A DNA stretch of 64,000 nucleotides from positions 186,001 through 250,000 of the forward strand of contig JAEILZ010000007.1 of the NCBI GenBank assembly GCA_018873225.1, in the 5' to 3' direction. Within the stretch, counting starts at the first letter, position 1. Each line of letters opens with the position of its first letter. The notes beneath the pieces are model-generated. The model did no database searches. It had not been told where the DNA came from and saw nothing but the letters and a program-made list of their open reading frames with translations. Below, piece by piece: positions 32,936 to 44,365 of the stretch. Both the position numbers and the translations under genes were made by a program. The stretch is from [Phialemoniopsis] sp. UDSM-2020. Taxonomy: Eukaryota; Ascomycota; Sordariomycetes; Thyridiales; Thyridiaceae.

Positions 32936-33671
32936 GATTCCAACTTCTTTGCACCATATTCTGATCCCTATATTAGAGAGGAAAACCGGAATGACATGAC
33001 ATGATCATGTGTTGCTGTTGCAATTGGCCGGAATAGTGCTTGACTGACTTGCTTAGAGTTCCCCGAAGGGTGGAAGGTGCTACATGTATACGCATAGAGC
33101 GCCCAATAGTGGGAATGGCCTCATATACAGCTACTTGCAGTACATACAGGCCTCGGGATCCCTTCTGTGTGACCTTAGCTCTTTACAAGTAAGGGCAATC
33201 GCCAGACTATTTCGTGATATTACGTTATTTCCCAACATCTCAAGTGGGTGACAGATTAGTTGATGGTTTGCCTGCTCAATGTGCCTCGGTCGCTAACTGA
33301 TTGCTTAGGATTATCCCACTATCTAAGCATATAAGGACCACTCCGGTCGTTATTAAATTAGGTAGAAGTTTATCCAAAGCCGTCAACCTTTCTGACACCC
33401 ATTTACCTCCAGTGTAAACTAAACGGAACCGACTTGTCACCATGCCTAGGATCAGAGCTGACCTTAGTAAGCAGTATTAGGGCTGGATATAACCGAGATC
33501 AATGAAATCTACTGTGTTGATGGAAGGAGACGGGCATGTAGCCTGGATTCGCTACCAATGCTTCGATCATTCTCATATATGTGGCTAGCTCGATGAGATG
33601 ACCTTTCACGATTACTTAGGTAGAGAGAGAGATAATTCTAGGCTGTGCATTTTTACATCTCTTATCACATA

Positions 33672-33701
33672 GTCTAGTCTTGGAAATAATAGAGACTAGA
33701 C
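33672..33701. repeat. 9-bp inverted repeat with 12-bp loop
   Basis: GTCTAGTCT at 33672-33680 is matched by AGACTAGAC at 33693-33701. It is too short and too AT-poor in the loop to call a terminator, and may be a transposon-end relic. Confidence 0.5.
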
Positions 33702-33790
33702 ATTCAATCTATCTACCTCTTAAAAGAAACCCTATTCTATTGTGCCTACTGCCTCTTAACTTTCTTTCCTACCACTTTTATTAGTACTAC

Positions 33791-33842
33791 CATCATCACC
33801 GCCACCATCACCACCACCGTCACTATCACCATCACTATCACT
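33791..33842. repeat. CAT/CAC-type microsatellite
   Basis: Imperfect trinucleotide array of CAT, CAC, CGC and CTA units over about 50 bp. It produces the artificial Val/Met-rich stretch of an overlapping minus-strand frame. Confidence 0.75.
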
Positions 33843-34265
33843 CTTCCTACCGACATTCTTATATTGAGATGGCTGATCGATAAGCCTGTTGCTGTGAGGA
33901 CTGCCCCCTCAGCGGCAGCTGCAAGCTCCGCGCGTCGCAGAGGCAGGACACGGCCAGGGCATTGGGTTCCGGAAACGTAGCCGGATTTTCCCCTGAAACC
34001 TTCTTCTACTTTTGCTAATGCGGAATACAAGCATAAACATTGTCGAAGCAGGAGCGGCATTGGTGGTGAGGGCAGTAGGGGCGACGGCAAGCGCAGGTCT
34101 GTCATCTATTAGAAATAAGTAATCACTGTTGAAGGGGTCGTTATCCCAGAACTAGGGAAGAGTCAGTATTGAAGACTTACTTGGTTACTTTAGGTAGTGG
34201 GATAATTAGTTTTTACCTGCAGCCACTCGGAAACACTGAAGTTGGAGTTGTATATGGTGAATGTA

Positions 34266-34312
34266 GATGGTTGTCGATCGTTGATGATTGTTAATAGTTG
34301 ATGATGGTTGAT
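34266..34312. repeat. Imperfect GTTGATGAT tandem repeat
   Basis: Four to five degenerate copies of a TTGATGATG-like unit lie in the spacer upstream of the microsatellite-rich region. Probably a simple-sequence repeat. Confidence 0.5.
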
Positions 34313-34741
34313 ACCTGGGAAAAGGAGAATACACACTAGGGGGGCAAGGGGAAAAGGCTCTGGATATCCTCTTCGGCACCAGTGGGATTGCACGGCGTGA
34401 GACGAAGGCTTGCAAGGCATAGATGAATGAACGGACTCGTTCGGTCACATCATGGTGGTCCCTTCCAGTACAGCAAGAACTCAATGCATCACGTTTATAT
34501 CAATTCAATGCACGTACAATATTCATCTAACAGTGAACACCGAAGGCCAAGCCCCCTGAAAGCGGATCATGAACCAAAGACGCCAACCACCACCATTTTC
34601 GGATATAAGAACGACCGCCCGACAACCTTCGTCAAGAAAAGTCTGCCGAGCGGCGTGTTTAACTCTACTCTAACGCCTCGCTATTTCTCTATAACTAACG
34701 ATACAATAATCTCCCACGACTTGACAATGGACAGTGGTTGT

Positions 34742-36142
34742 CTACCTGGCTGCGGCCGGCGCGGCTGCCGAGGCAGCGTTGTTGGCGGCGACGGCGAGGG
34801 CCAGGACGTTCTCCTCGCCAAGCTTGTTCTGCGGGAACCGCGCGTTGAAGCCAATGACGGATCGGGCGGCGTCAAAGGTCTCCAGAGAGATGGTCTGCTT
34901 CTGCGTGGAGACGAACCACCGGACGCCCTCGGAGCAGGGAGGGGTGGTCAGGGAACCGGCGTAGCTATTATTGAAGTTATGTCAGTAAATATTTGTCTCG
35001 TTTCATAGTATGTAAAACGTACGTCTGCAGCTGTCCAGCCTTCAAGCTCTCGGCCAGACCCGCCATGGACAGGGGACCGATCTTGGTCTTGCTGCCGGGG
35101 GTAGTGATCTGTCCGACCGAGGCCATGACGGTGTCGATCAGGCTCGAGCCGCCAGTGGTAGCACCGACGGTGGCGCCCTGGCCGACGTTGACCACATTGC
35201 CGACATTGCCAACAGCGCCGCCAGTGGTTGCACCACCGCCACTGACGCCAAGACCGGCCAAGATCGCGTCGATGATGGACTGGGTGCCGGAGCTCGGGGT
35301 GCCACCGGAGCTGATGACCTGGACCTGGCGCTTGCTCTTGGGGGTCTCGACGTCGCGGGCGTGGCGGCGCTCGGCCTTGGCCTCGGGAGCGGCCTCGGCG
35401 GCAGCGGGAGGAGCGGCGACGGCACCAGCTCCGTTGGCGGTATCGAGGTACACGCCAAGAACAGCGATTTCCTTGGCCTCGGATTCGAATACCATGTGCA
35501 TCTCCACTGTTGTTACACGACATTAGCATGCCCGTTCCTTGGTACCGCGAGCCAAGACCACTCCCGAAGACTTACTAGCAAAGCTGCGGCCCTGGTCGAG
35601 ATGCTCGCTGGGCAGGTGGAAATGGAACTGCTGGAGGTTAAAGGTCGTGCCGTTGGCGACCATGCTGCCGCCCGGCGGAGCAATGACCTCGACCGTAGTA
35701 CCCAGGTTCTCGAACTCGGTCTCGGGGATGTCCGGCAGGGTGAGCTGGACGTCGGCGGCCGAGATGAGCGAGAATTGGCCTTCGGTCATGTCGATGGGGC
35801 TCTGGGTCTTGCCGGTGGCACAGAGGGCGTTGGCGGCCGGGTCGAGGGTCAACCAGTTCAAGGGACTCTGTGGAGCGGGTACGCGATCCGGGTCAGCCCT
35901 GGGTCCTCGAGTTTCTATGACTAAGATCTTCTCCGGGGGACTGGAAGAACGTGGAGAAGAGGGGGACATGGACAAGAAGCCAAGATACTTACGATCGTGC
36001 CGGTGTATCCAAAAGTGTTTACTTCGACTTCTCCGCCTTCGGCGCGAGCGTGAAGATGCGTGCCATACGCGCAAGATGCAGACACTCGCGCAGCGGATGC
36101 GCAGAGCAGCAGAAGGGCCGAGAGGGACTGGAGAGAAGGCAT
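34742..36142 (-). CDS. Secreted alpha-class carbonic anhydrase with large internal insertion
   Basis: Interconverts CO2 and bicarbonate at a zinc site. 382 residues from exons 36142-35993, 35867-35576, 35506-35023 and 34964-34742. There is a signal peptide at the start (MPSLQSLSALLLLCASAARV). The alpha-CA core is clear: SPLNWLTLD, KTQSPIDM, FNLQQFHFHLPSEH with zinc ligands His132 and His134, MEMHMVFES with His151, and YAGSLTTPPCSEGVRWFV. Between LGVYLDTANG (about 173) and SLIDTVMASVG (about 268) there are roughly 95 extra residues. These comprise an Ala/Pro/Glu-rich part, dibasic pairs RR (194-195) and KR (206-207), and a Gly/Val/Thr-rich part. Typical enzymes have about 56-65 residues between these landmarks in total. 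A SIIDAILAGLG segment inside the insert looks like a copy of the SLIDTVMASVG helix. Probably extracellular or wall-associated. The insert should loop out of the fold and not block the active site. Confidence 0.93.
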
Positions 36143-39100
36143 TGTCACGTCGGGAGAGCCAGCAACGACAGAGAGAAAAATGCAAGCAAGAGTTCTAGAG
36201 AAACGACAAGCAAGTCCAAAAGTAATACAACGAAAGAAACGCACCGGGCGCAGTAAAGAGAATGGAATGGGGATAAAAAAAAGAAAGAGAGATGAGGTAA
36301 GAAAGAGAAATGAAGCTCGACAACCAAGACTTCCACAAGCGGAGTCAAGTCATGGTGGCTAACAATAGGGTTCTTATCAGGCTCACGAGGACGATCACCG
36401 AGCCTACGATCTCACCCTGCCTGCGAGCTGCCAATGAGCAAACGTGGGCGTTGCCACTCCGAGGCTTGTTCGTGGAAACAAGTCTTGCAGGCATGCCGCG
36501 ACGCTCCCAGGAGGTTTGCACAGGGGCATTGGTGCCAAGTAACGAGGCGGTTTGGGACCAAAGATAGATCACAGAGGCCAACCGCCAAGCAGAGGGAAGC
36601 CCGTCACGGTGGTCCATCGTAGAGTTTACGGGGAGAGAGTCAAGGCGGCTCGACCCGGTGGTCTAGTCCAGCCGTGGGTGACGAGTGCCCTGCTGCGGGA
36701 GTGCCGGCGGTTGCGGTAGTAGTCCAGACGCGCCAAGAGGGATGTGTTTTGCTGGGGAGGGGGGCTGCGTTCATTCAAGCTTCGGTGCCTTTCTTGGGCC
36801 TGGTTGACGGCTTGGCCTGCCTCGGGATGTTGTAGCGAAGGCTTGGCTGAAGGGGGAGCAGAGGCTGGGCAGGAGAAGAATCCCCACTGGGAATCACAAT
36901 GAGCGAAATGAGAAGCCCAATGCAGACAACCGACTTCTTGGCGCAGCTGTCGAGGGCCAGACAGGGCATATTTCAACAAGAAGGAGTACACACTGCCTCT
37001 TCCTCTTCTGCACAAACTTTCCGCGTGCATCTAGGACGCCTGCACAGCGCGCAAGTGACGTTTGCAAGAGGCGTTGAACTGCTGGATTTGGACAGTATCT
37101 GCTGAAACATCGAGCTCCCCAGCGGCCGCGATGTGCGATTCGTCTCAAGTGCCAAAAAGTGAGCTGATGATTTGCGCCAAGGCGTCTAGATTGAGACCCC
37201 TGGAGACGTCAGGCCTCGCGCTACCCCGGGCTTTCTTGCGCTGGCAGATAGCTAGACACTCTCGACTGCCAAGCTGGGGAACAGTGATTGGCCTGTACAT
37301 AGAACAACTGGTTGGAATGCCAAGTGAGGCTCGTTTGACGATCCCTCGCTCCCAGTCATTGCGCATCAAGTCGGTTTGCTGTCGATCTTGGCGGTTTTAC
37401 CTCACCTGGGTTGCGACAAATTATTTTTAGGGCTGCTACGTCTTGGCTAATGGACAAATTTCCCATATCAGTGTCCTCGAGAGATGGCGTTTGTCAAAAG
37501 CGATGGTCAAGAAAAAAAGAAGCGACGGCACTCGAGCAGGAAGGCCAGGGGGAGGGTCTGAGCGGCACTTTGATGCTGTGTTTCGAAACAGGCACATTTG
37601 GAGCATGGATGCCACTGGCCATGTGACTCTCTGATAAAGTAGGAAACGATTGATAAATAAGGATGGATTCCAGTCTCCAGTGGGCAGCCGTCTGGCAATA
37701 ATGCCGTAGAACCTGTCAGTACGTGCATCGGGGCAACAATGGAGTGATGTGTTACGTACGGACTTGGCTCTACACGTGTACGCATTGCACGCGGATGAGC
37801 GAGCGAGATGCAGAGATTGAGCTCTATCAGTACGATATCTTCCCGAGCCTGCGACAAATAACTATCGCCCGAGACACCGGCCGGCGCGGGCCTTGATCGT
37901 CCTTGGCCAAAAAGCAAGTGCCCCGTAACACATGTCTCACCTGTCAGCGCCACCCTAATTGAGCGGTGGAAATGCTGGGACCAATCGCGATGCTTGGAAT
38001 GTACCTAGAGCCAGCGAGTATCGCCTCGACAATGGCCAAAATGGAGGTGCATGAGTGCTCCTGTGTAGAACTGGGAAAGGCCTTCCAGAATATCTGGCGC
38101 ATATGTTTCGGAAGCTGGTGATGCCTCCCAGAGTCCCAATAGCAGGAGACAGAGTGCTCGGAGGCGCATCTCCCAAATGGAAGCAAAATTACTGGTTCAG
38201 GGTGCTGTGCCCACGTGCTAATCGATGGCTCCTCGCAGTGGTCAATGGCTGGCACGAATCCGTAATTCGCACCATCTTTTGTGGACCGTCGACATCAACC
38301 GCCTCCGCAAGCGCCCGCCATCATTGGCAACTAAATCGCTGGCTGCAGAGCAAGCTTGGAAAACGGGACGACGAGCTGACAAGCTTTACCAAGGCCGGTG
38401 CTCCAACATCCTTCTCAACGGCGCCGGTCCATTTGTGTAATCCGACAGCTCTGAGTGGCTCTTTTGCCTCCTCGACGTCTTGTTCCTGATCTTCTCCCCA
38501 CCAGTCGCCCAACCCATCGTGACAGACCTAAACCTTGACCGGTAAAGGCGCACGAGAAGTAGCGTTCAAACTAGCCACACCCGCATCTCATCCCGCAGCT
38601 TTCCACCTTGGCACGGCAGCCACTGAGAGGCCGTCTTGACTGACATGTGTTGCCGCCGTGGCACCCGTCATCCGAGACTTGGCTCTTGCGAATCCCGTGC
38701 CTGTCGATACTTGCCGGTTGCAGCTTGGAAAGCTTGAGCTATTGTACGCCCTAGCCAGGATGCCACTGTTGCGTCTCCTTCGACTCGACTGCTGCTCAGC
38801 TTGCGCCCCGAGCCGCGTGGAAGAGTGCAGGATATGGCGTGCCTCGACCTTATCAAATCCTCATATCCGGATCTCCTCCGCCAGCACACACGGTCAACCC
38901 TGCCGGCATTCCGACCATGGCACCTCCACGTGGGCGCTCAATACCACCACAGCTCTCAGCCCGTGTCCACGCTCGAGATCTTGCATCCCGGCTCCCTGAC
39001 TCGCTGGGTCGAGCGGGGTAAAGAACTTTCGACGAAGATGCGATCAGCAGGGTCTGGGTGGTCGGGATGCAGATGTACCTGCTGCCATTCGCACGACAGC

Positions 39101-39215
39101 TACATAAGGAGGCTCGCCGATCCTGTCGGCGTGGGACCTTGAGGCTCTTTTCTCTCTCTCTCCCCAGCTTCGCCAAGTGTTTCACTCGACAGCCGCTGCT
39201 CGCAAGTCTCAAATC
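36143..39215. other. 3.1-kb divergent spacer
   Basis: Lies between the start codons of the carbonic anhydrase and phosphoesterase genes, so it holds both promoters. Purine-rich tracts near 36165-36310 read as CT-rich leader for the leftward gene. A CT run near 39145-39165 serves the rightward gene. No frame inside has a recognisable domain or convincing splice structure. Confidence 0.45.
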
Positions 39216-40934
39216 ATGGTGCACCTCAAGCTGACCGGCGTTGTCGCCCTCTCCGGCCTGGCCGCCGCTGCCGCCCCCGGCTGGAAGGACGGCATCAAGA
39301 ACGTTGTCATCCTTGTCCAGGAGAACCGATCTTTCGACACCATCGCCGGTGGTCTCAACCACACCAAGGACATTGACGGTCTCCTGCACACCAACTACTG
39401 CAATGCCCTGTAAGTTCTTCTTGCTATTGCACAACATGGTGATCCAAGCTGACTGGATTGTCTCCAACATAGCAACGCCTCCGATCCCAACTCGGTCGCT
39501 GATGTCTGTGCCGGCCCTCTTGCCGGTGACATTGCCAAGGATGACCCCAACCACTCCATCAGCGGTGTCAACATGCAGCGTACGTGTCCCCCCTTATCTG
39601 CGGACCAGCCCTGTTCCTTACATCGACCGAGACTGACATGCTTTCGTTACAGTGTTCAGCACCTTCCACCCCGATGAGGCCGCCGTTAGCCAGAACCCCG
39701 CTTGGAAGTTCCAGAACATGCGAGGGTAAGCTTTGTCTGGGTCGAGAGTCTCGGATGTGGTGCAGACTACTGACGTCTTACGTGCGCGTGTCAACAGCTT
39801 CGTCTCTGAGCAGTCGATCTCCTTCAACACCCAAGACAAGGGCCGTGTTGCCGAGGCCATCAACTACTATCCCCCGGAGCACATTCCCGTCTTCGCCAGC
39901 CTGGCCAAGAACTTCCTCCTCTTTGACCGCTGGTTCTGTAAGTGAAACACCTGCTCGTCGCCCGGTCTGTTGCATGCGACGGAAGCTAACCTGAAGCAAA
40001 AGGCTCCGTCCCCGGTCCTACCAACCCCAACCGTGCCTACATTACGTCCGGCACCAGCGCTGGCCACGGCAAGAACGATGCCGCCTTCACTGTCTACAAC
40101 CTGACCCAGAAGTCTGTCTTTGAGCAGCTTTCCGAGAAGGGCATCTCGTGGACCAACTACCAGAACTCCACCACTGGTCCTGGGTGAGTGGACGACCTCC
40201 TCTCCGTGCAAGTCGGGCATGCTGACTCTCCTACAGCAAGGGTTTCAACCCCGACGCCGCTTTCTACAAGTGGACCAAGGACAGTGGTGCTGCCGACACC
40301 AACATCAAGCCCCTGGCTCAGTTCTACAAGGACGCCGCCGCCGGTGACCTGCCTGCCTTTACCTACATCAACCCCGAGTGCTGCAACTACCAGTCCATGC
40401 ACCCTCCTTCCCCGATCTCCATGGGCGAGGATTTCATCAAGGGCATCTACGAGTCCCTGCGCAACTCTCCCCAGTGGAACTCGACTCTGTTCATCCTGAC
40501 CTTTGACGAGCACGGAGGTTTCGGCGACCACGTCCCTCCCCCGGGTAAGTTATTATCTCAATCGGTAGAAAGATGAAATCTTGTACATGCTAACAACGTA
40601 TTTAGTCGGTGTCCCTGCCGGCGACGACCTCACCTACACCGAAAATGCCAAGGACGGCGCCAGCATCAAGTTCGACTTCACCCGTCTCGGTCCTCGTGTC
40701 CCCACCCTGCTTATCAGCCCGTGGGTCGCCAAGGGCAAGGTCGAGCACGCCGGCCAGAACTTTGGTGGCGAGTACTCGCACACCTCCATCCTGGCCACCC
40801 TCTCCGAGCTCTGGGGCATCGAGAAGCTCACCCCGCGCACCCAGTGGTCCGCCACCTTTGAGCACCTCTTCCTCGACAAGCCGCGCCGCGAGTGCAGCTC
40901 GCCCAAGAAGCTGCCCAGCCCTGTCCCCTGGTAG
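39216..40934 (+). CDS. Secreted phosphoesterase, phospholipase C-like family
   Basis: 443 residues from seven exons: 39216-39409, 39473-39579, 39653-39725, 39798-39937, 40003-40183, 40237-40544 and 40606-40934. All junctions keep frame. A signal peptide leads (MVHLKLTGVVALSGLAAAAA). The alkaline-phosphatase-like phosphoesterase fold is shown by NVVILVQENRSFDTIAGGL (metal-binding Glu/Asn region), FLLFDRWFCSVPGPTNPNRA, YINPECCNYQSMHPP, FILTFDEHGGFGDHVPPP (metal ligands Asp, His) and EYSHTSILATLSELWGI. This family includes bacterial acid phosphatase/non-haemolytic PLC and fungal enzymes annotated as phosphatidylglycerol-specific phospholipase C. Substrate is not provable from sequence. Probably secreted and involved in phospholipid or phosphate acquisition. 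It is the most intron-rich gene in the window. An in-frame ATG 13 codons upstream (39177) exists, but the 39216 start gives a clean signal peptide. Confidence 0.92.
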
Positions 40935-41254
40935 ACGTGTTGTCCTGGAGCGGGGATACTGGCGAGGAAAGAGAAGACAAAAATCGATGTGGCTGAGAAA
41001 GAACATATGAAAACGTCATTGTATGGGTGATAATGAGTGCATGAACGATCGCATAAGATAGATATATAGAAGAATATGCGAATCCTCTTACAGCTTGGCA
41101 CTAACTATGATACGTAACACGACTTCACCGGACTACGCTGCGGATACAAACATTGACGTAAAGACAACGAAATCTCTGTGACTACTTGTGGCCCTGAGGT
41201 AGAAGACTACTAGACTATCCGACTTCGTCAAGAGACTATCTTTCATGACTTGCT
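40935..41254. other. Convergent 3' spacer
   Basis: Lies between the stops of the phosphoesterase gene and the convergent unknown gene. Nothing beyond probable 3' untranslated sequence is seen. Confidence 0.4.
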
Positions 41255-43009
41255 CTATGGCCTCGACCACCAGGGATACGCACCATCGGCCAAGACTTGA
41301 TAGAGTGCCTCATCGGACTGGATTACATGTGTTTCGGTATCCATAGATGGAGGCTCGCAAGCTACGAGCCCAGGCGGGAACAGTGCGAGCTTTTGTGACA
41401 TCAAAAGGCGGTAGACGATGCCTACTATCCCCCGTGACAGCATCTCGATCTTTAGACAGCCAGTCGTGAGTGTCTCATCCTCTTCGGTCGGCGCGAAGCA
41501 CACACTCATCACTCCTGCGTCCGGAGCCGAGACGGTGACCCAGTTGTCCCGCTCAAGGTCTTGGAGAGTTGCTTCGGAGTCGGCGCGAGCAGTGATGGTG
41601 AGCCATCCGTCAACGGCCGGGTCCTTGATCGTAGCCTCGCTGTCGGCCCGAAGTGCACTCAAGCAAGTTCCCGGAAATTGCATCTGAAACTTTGCAGAAT
41701 GATCTGCCTGCGCTTCGGCCTGTGCAAAGCTTGCTAGTTGGAAATGGACTTCCTTATTCGGTTGATGTTCCTGGTAGAGATTAAGGGGGATGTCTGCGAA
41801 TCGGGCTGCACGGAGCTTGCAGCTTGGAGGAGCATCAGCCCAATGCAAGACCTCGCGGACGATTTCCACACCGCGGTCTCGATCGCCGTTGATACGGACG
41901 GCGAGAGTGTGTTCCGTATCGAGAAACGTGCCGTCATCCCGCCTCCGCGAACTAGACCCCGTCCACTGTGCCCATCCTAAGTTCAAGTCGAGGAGAATCC
42001 GGTTGAGTGGGCCAGTAACGCGCGTCGGTACGCTCGTAAGAAGAGGCCGGGGGCCTTCTTGAACCGGCAGACGCAAGTCCAGACTGTGCTGGCTTCGGAG
42101 AGGGTAGTGCGGCGGTGGCGGACGTTCAGAGGCGAGGATGCCGTCCCGGATCGGGGTATCATCTGCTGATCGTGCAGCAGTCTGTCGTGCCACATCGAGC
42201 ATAGAATTTAGCTCCTTGTGAGGGAATGGACCGCTGTCATCGTCGAGTTCCCCTTCCTCGCTTTCGTGGCTATGTTGCTCTTGATCGTCAAGCTCCTCGG
42301 CCCCTTTCAACGGCCCACATCGGAGGGTATAGAGTGCCTTGTATGATGTTCCTCCCTTTCCGTCTTTATCTTGATCCTGAGTCAGTATCCAGGTACATTC
42401 GTCTCGGCCTTCGCGCCACTTAAATCCGGCATCCCGAGCGTCGTGCCGCTCGATCAGCCGCTGTATTTCACGGTCCGAGAAGAGGCCGAGACGGCGCCAA
42501 GCGGCATCGAGAAGCGAGGATGCAAAGTCGCCGTCGTCATCCGGACCACCGCGCTTGCCACAGATGGGTGCGAAGCGGTGCAGTAGCAGAAGCGGCAGGC
42601 CTGGGTGAGGCAAGTCGGGGTTAAGGCGAGCAATGGCACGACACACGAGATCGAGCTCTTCCCAGCGCAGAACGTGGGGGTGCCAGTGCGCCTGGTCGTC
42701 CCAGCCCAGCTGACGAGGTTCAGGGCCTATCTTTAGCCGCAGATCATAGGAGCTCAGGTCATTGGAGAACTCTAGGCCTAGAACAGAGGAGTTGTCCTGG
42801 TGGCTGACGGGGAACTCGATGTACAAGGTATCGCCTAGATCGGCGTATGACTCGTCTTCGGCTTCCGTGATCCAGAAGAAGTCGGTCCAGAAACGTCTGG
42901 TTGTGAGTAATGGCCTTAGATTTTCTGGGAGATGCATGGCGACGATTGTTTGTGATGTCTTCAAATCACATAAGGTCGTAAAGTTTTTGCAGGTCTGAGA
43001 AGAGGACAT
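41255..43009 (-). CDS. Hypothetical protein with an internal duplicated motif
   Basis: 584 residues in a single exon, starting at the first true ATG (43009). The longer frame begins with TTG. I do not recognise the family. There is no signal peptide or membrane segment. The N-terminal half is tryptophan-rich and mixed alpha/beta (TRRFWTDFFWITEAEDESYA, ADLGDTLYIEFPVSH), with an acidic loop around 250-270. The middle has a proline-rich patch. Near the C-terminus ARADSEATLQDLERDNWVTV repeats an earlier RADSEATIKDPAVDGWLTIT block, giving two copies about 26 residues apart. WITEAEDESYADLG may mark an Imm- or SMI1-like small domain, but this is a guess. It lies same-strand, 128 bp downstream of the hydroxyacid dehydrogenase start-to-stop order. 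Probably cytosolic. Confidence 0.75.
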   Translation of the reverse strand: MSSSQTCKNFTTLCDLKTSQTIVAMHLPENLRPLLTTRRFWTDFFWITEAEDESYADLGDTLYIEFPVSHQDNSSVLGLEFSNDLSSYDLRLKIGPEPRQLGWDDQAHWHPHVLRWEELDLVCRAIARLNPDLPHPGLPLLLLHRFAPICGKRGGPDDDGDFASSLLDAAWRRLGLFSDREIQRLIERHDARDAGFKWREGRDECTWILTQDQDKDGKGGTSYKALYTLRCGPLKGAEELDDQEQHSHESEEGELDDDSGPFPHKELNSMLDVARQTAARSADDTPIRDGILASERPPPPHYPLRSQHSLDLRLPVQEGPRPLLTSVPTRVTGPLNRILLDLNLGWAQWTGSSSRRRDDGTFLDTEHTLAVRINGDRDRGVEIVREVLHWADAPPSCKLRAARFADIPLNLYQEHQPNKEVHFQLASFAQAEAQADHSAKFQMQFPGTCLSALRADSEATIKDPAVDGWLTITARADSEATLQDLERDNWVTVSAPDAGVMSVCFAPTEEDETLTTGCLKIEMLSRGIVGIVYRLLMSQKLALFPPGLVACEPPSMDTETHVIQSDEALYQVLADGAYPWWSRP

Positions 43010-43136
43010 TAAACTCGGCAATGGGTCTCCAGAGGTGCTGCCTAGGAGAGAGAAAGTAGCCTACTTAGGTATCAACCATGAATGCCAAGGCGTGCGGCTG
43101 AACATCATCAACAACGCTAAGGGAATCACGGCGGCA

Positions 43137-44365
43137 TTAATATCCTTCTTTCTTGTTGACCAGATTGACAAGCGGCCGCTTTGTCGCGAACCTCTCCAGA
43201 TTGGTCTCCAGCACCTTCATCAACCTCTGCGCGTATGTTGACGTGGTTCCCGCGCAATGTGGTGTGATAATGACATTCTTTGTCTTCCACAGTGGGTGGC
43301 CTCGGGGCAGCGGTTCGGGGTCGGTCACGTCCAGAGCGGCGCCCCGAATGATCCCACCATTTAGGGCTTCAATCAGGTCGTCCGTCTTGATGATCGGTCC
43401 ACGAGCGATGTTGGAGACAAAGGTACGTCGTTTTGCCATCAGAGAGAACTCGGCGCTGCCAATGAGGCCTTGTGTCTTTTCGGTCAAGGGTAGTGTGATG
43501 ACGAGCAGGTCCAGATCCGACGATAAGAAGTCGTGTAGGTTGCCAGAGAACCACTTATCGGGAAGCGTGCCATCCGGGTCTCCAAGACCAGGGTGAACAT
43601 ATGAGGTGTCGCGACGGGATTCCGGCGTACTGCGCGGATGATGTGTGTAGGCGTGAACACTCATGCCGAGAGCTTTGCTCAAGCGAGCAATCTGCCGACC
43701 GATGCTGCCATAACCTAGGATACCGCTTCGAGGTGTTAGAGCCTCCATATGCCATTGTAAGTCAGCACTTACACTCTTCTGCCAACAGCATCATCATGTT
43801 TCTCATCTGCCACCTTTTCCCATTGCTCGGCACGCTGCTGCTCGAGATATAAAGGTACTGATTGAAAGTTAGCCAGTATTTTTCGTAATGCAAGCCTTAT
43901 TTGGTGTCGACTGACAATGGTGCTGAAAAGCCAAAAAGGTAGACATAACCCATTCAGCGATTTGCGGCCTTGTCCATGTTAACACAAACTGTCACTTCTT
44001 CACCGTGAGTTGACGTACCCAGCTACGCCGCCCGCGGTGCAGAATGGGATTTCGGTGTCCTTAAAGATTGGCTGATGAGCCACATGGTTGACCCCTGCGT
44101 TGCACAGCTGCACCAGTTGAAGATTCGGGGCTGAGCTCAGGGGAGGTAAAGCGCTCCCAGTCATTGCAATTGTCACGTCCTTCCATTCTTCTTCCTTGAC
44201 CTCGGCATAAGGATCATTTAGCTCAAACGGTTGCTGGCGTACAATGATCTTTAGTCCGCTAAACTTGGCTCTGATCAACTCGATATCCTCAACTGGTGTA
44301 TCGCAAGGGCTCAGAATTAACAGTTTATGGCCCTCGAGGCTGAGCTGTCCTGGATGAGTCGCCAT
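43137..44365 (-). CDS. D-isomer-specific 2-hydroxyacid dehydrogenase
   Basis: Reduces 2-keto acids to D-2-hydroxy acids (or the reverse) with NAD(P). 357 residues from four exons: 44365-44019, 43968-43916, 43857-43773 and 43725-43137. The introns are only 50, 58 and 47 bp. Joining restores the family pattern AGGVAGPQIAEWVMSTFLAF, LPLYLEQQRAEQWEKV, DAVGRRVGILGYGSIGRQIA (GxGxxG cofactor loop), then catalytic Arg in NIARGPIIKTDDLIEAL, Glu in LDVTDPEPLPRGHPLW and His in VIITPHCAGTTS. Length is typical. The substrate is unknown; glyoxylate/hydroxypyruvate or phosphoglycerate-type are both possible. Divergent from a sugar-porter transporter gene with a 985-bp common spacer. If the 47-bp last intron were retained the protein would end after GRRV, so that junction deserves transcript support. 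Confidence 0.9.

Larger units (their letters stand above)
32675..34741. other. AT-rich, repeat-bearing gene-free region
   Basis: About 2 kb with much lower GC than its neighbours. It contains a purine tract (32764-32935), a 9-bp inverted repeat (33672-33680/33693-33701), a CAT/CAC microsatellite (33791-33842) and GTTGATGAT repeats (34266-34312). No frame is supported; the 119-residue minus-strand frame at 33746-34105 is built largely from the microsatellite. It could be a decayed mobile element next to the NLR/HET pair, but no transposase or LTR remnant is recognisable. Confidence 0.55.

Noticed and set aside
33746..34105. 119-codon minus-strand frame with Val/Met-rich C-terminus
   Set aside because: The hydrophobic end is created by a CAT/CAC microsatellite.
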